Assembly: GCA_012517635.1 (NCBI GenBank)
Contig: JAAYUP010000236.1
Coordinates: forward strand, 1 to 14,560
Origin: Candidatus Atribacter alterifermentans
GTDB taxonomy: Bacteria; Atribacterota; Atribacteria; Atribacterales; Atribacteraceae
DNA: 14,560 nt
Direction: 5' to 3'
Shown here: positions 14,060-14,560 of the stretch, one piece after another
Layout of the letters: every line of letters begins with the position of its first letter
Position numbering within the stretch: the stretch's first letter is position 1
The notes under the pieces: generated by a model
Told to the model about the DNA's origin: nothing
The model's database searches: none
The model's input: the letters and a program-made list of their open reading frames with translations, nothing else
Made by a program: the position numbers and the translations under genes

Positions 14060-14560
14060 CTATTTTTTTAAAAATTTCTTTGCTATATCAACGTGTTCGG
14101 GTGAATCAACATCAAACTTAATTTCTGAATAAGGTGTGATGATAGCCAAACCTTTCATCCCTAAAATCTTGGCAACTCGGTCTTCAATATCTTTGACCGA
14201 TAAATTTTTAAATACGTATTTAAAAATTATGTTCACACCTAAAAGCCTGGCAATCATAAAAGGACTTTTGCGATTTTTTATAACCTGAGAAATAAATTCT
14301 CTCCTTTTTTGAACTAAAGTGGGGTCAATTAGCAACAAATTCCCGCCACCAAAAGAACCCTCTACTAATCGTGCAAATGTTCTTTTTGATTGGCCAAATT
14401 TTTTTTGATACACTTCCTTTCGAACAATTGGGTAATAAAAATCAGCGGGTTGCTTACTACATCTGAGAAAGAAATCCTCTATCATTTCTCCTTTGATGAG
14501 AGGGAGATCGCTCGATATGACCAGCACCTTTTTTTCAGGTTTGAGATACTCAAGACCATT
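14060..14560 (-). CDS. MobA-like nucleotidyltransferase (NTP transferase) family protein, C-terminal part
   Basis: The frame is open to the right edge, so the N-terminus, with the nucleotide-binding G-G-x-S/G-x-R-M type loop expected for this family, lies outside; 166 residues are visible. V-L-V-I-S-S-D-L-P-L-I is the family's metal-binding strand with its Asp; Y-Y-P-I-V, the K-R-T-F-A-R-L-V-E-G-S-F-G-G-G-N stretch, and a closing F-D-V-D-S-P-E-H resemble the uncharacterised MobA-like proteins of Clostridia and relatives rather than true molybdopterin guanylyltransferases. The substrate cannot be named. A GTG at 14527 could be mistaken for a start but falls inside the S-S-D-L-P strand region. 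It lies 140 bases upstream of rho on the same strand; co-transcription is uncertain. Confidence 0.75.
   Translation of the reverse strand, partial: NGLEYLKPEKKVLVISSDLPLIKGEMIEDFFLRCSKQPADFYYPIVRKEVYQKKFGQSKRTFARLVEGSFGGGNLLLIDPTLVQKRREFISQVIKNRKSPFMIARLLGVNIIFKYVFKNLSVKDIEDRVAKILGMKGLAIITPYSEIKFDVDSPEHVDIAKKFLKK

Noticed and set aside
14060..14527. Complete small gene starting at the GTG at 14527
   Set aside because: The frame stays open to the window edge with family-like sequence, and starting there would remove the nucleotide-binding N-terminus; treated as partial.

Overview
This is an AT-rich bacterial window made almost entirely of housekeeping genes, packed into two convergent blocks. 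Block 1 (1-4989, plus strand) is the distal part of an F1Fo ATP synthase operon in the order b-delta-alpha-gamma-beta-epsilon (atpF, atpH, atpA, atpG, atpD, atpC). Subunits a and c and the start of b would lie left of the window. Block 2 (5000-14560, minus strand, so read from the right edge inwards) runs: a MobA-like nucleotidyltransferase (cut by the edge), rho, rpmE, thyX, a YqhQ/DUF1385 membrane protein, prfA, prmC, a 427-base repeat-rich gap, rpiB, comEB, a WecA/TagO-type phosphoglycosyl transferase and wecB. The stop codons of atpC and wecB are only about 10 bases apart.

The gene order (rho-rpmE-x-prfA-prmC and rpiB-comEB-wecA-wecB next to atp) resembles the arrangement of Firmicutes and related deep-branching lineages. 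Nothing here is lineage-specific. A low-GC Firmicutes-like or Atribacterota-like bacterium is my guess, at low confidence and from general knowledge rather than a search.

Functionally, block 1 is the peripheral stalk and catalytic head of the ATP synthase. In block 2, RF1 (prfA) lies 3 bases from the methylase that modifies it (prmC), with thyX and yqhQ overlapping upstream. Rho and L31 sit together, with a textbook promoter and a long leader between them. The lower part supplies pentose phosphate isomerisation (rpiB), dUMP (comEB) and the first steps of an undecaprenyl-linked surface glycan (wecA, wecB). ComEB and ThyX together give a dCMP-to-dUMP-to-dTMP route.

The points most worth a second look are: a delta subunit of only about 80 residues that has just its C-terminal domain; palindromic intergenic repeats at 8182-8435 with a decayed second copy at 12041-12107; thyX in the position where some Firmicutes carry tdk; and the promoter plus roughly 130-base leader of rpmE. 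I see no CRISPR array, tRNA, rRNA, transposase, phage gene or clearly new multi-gene system.
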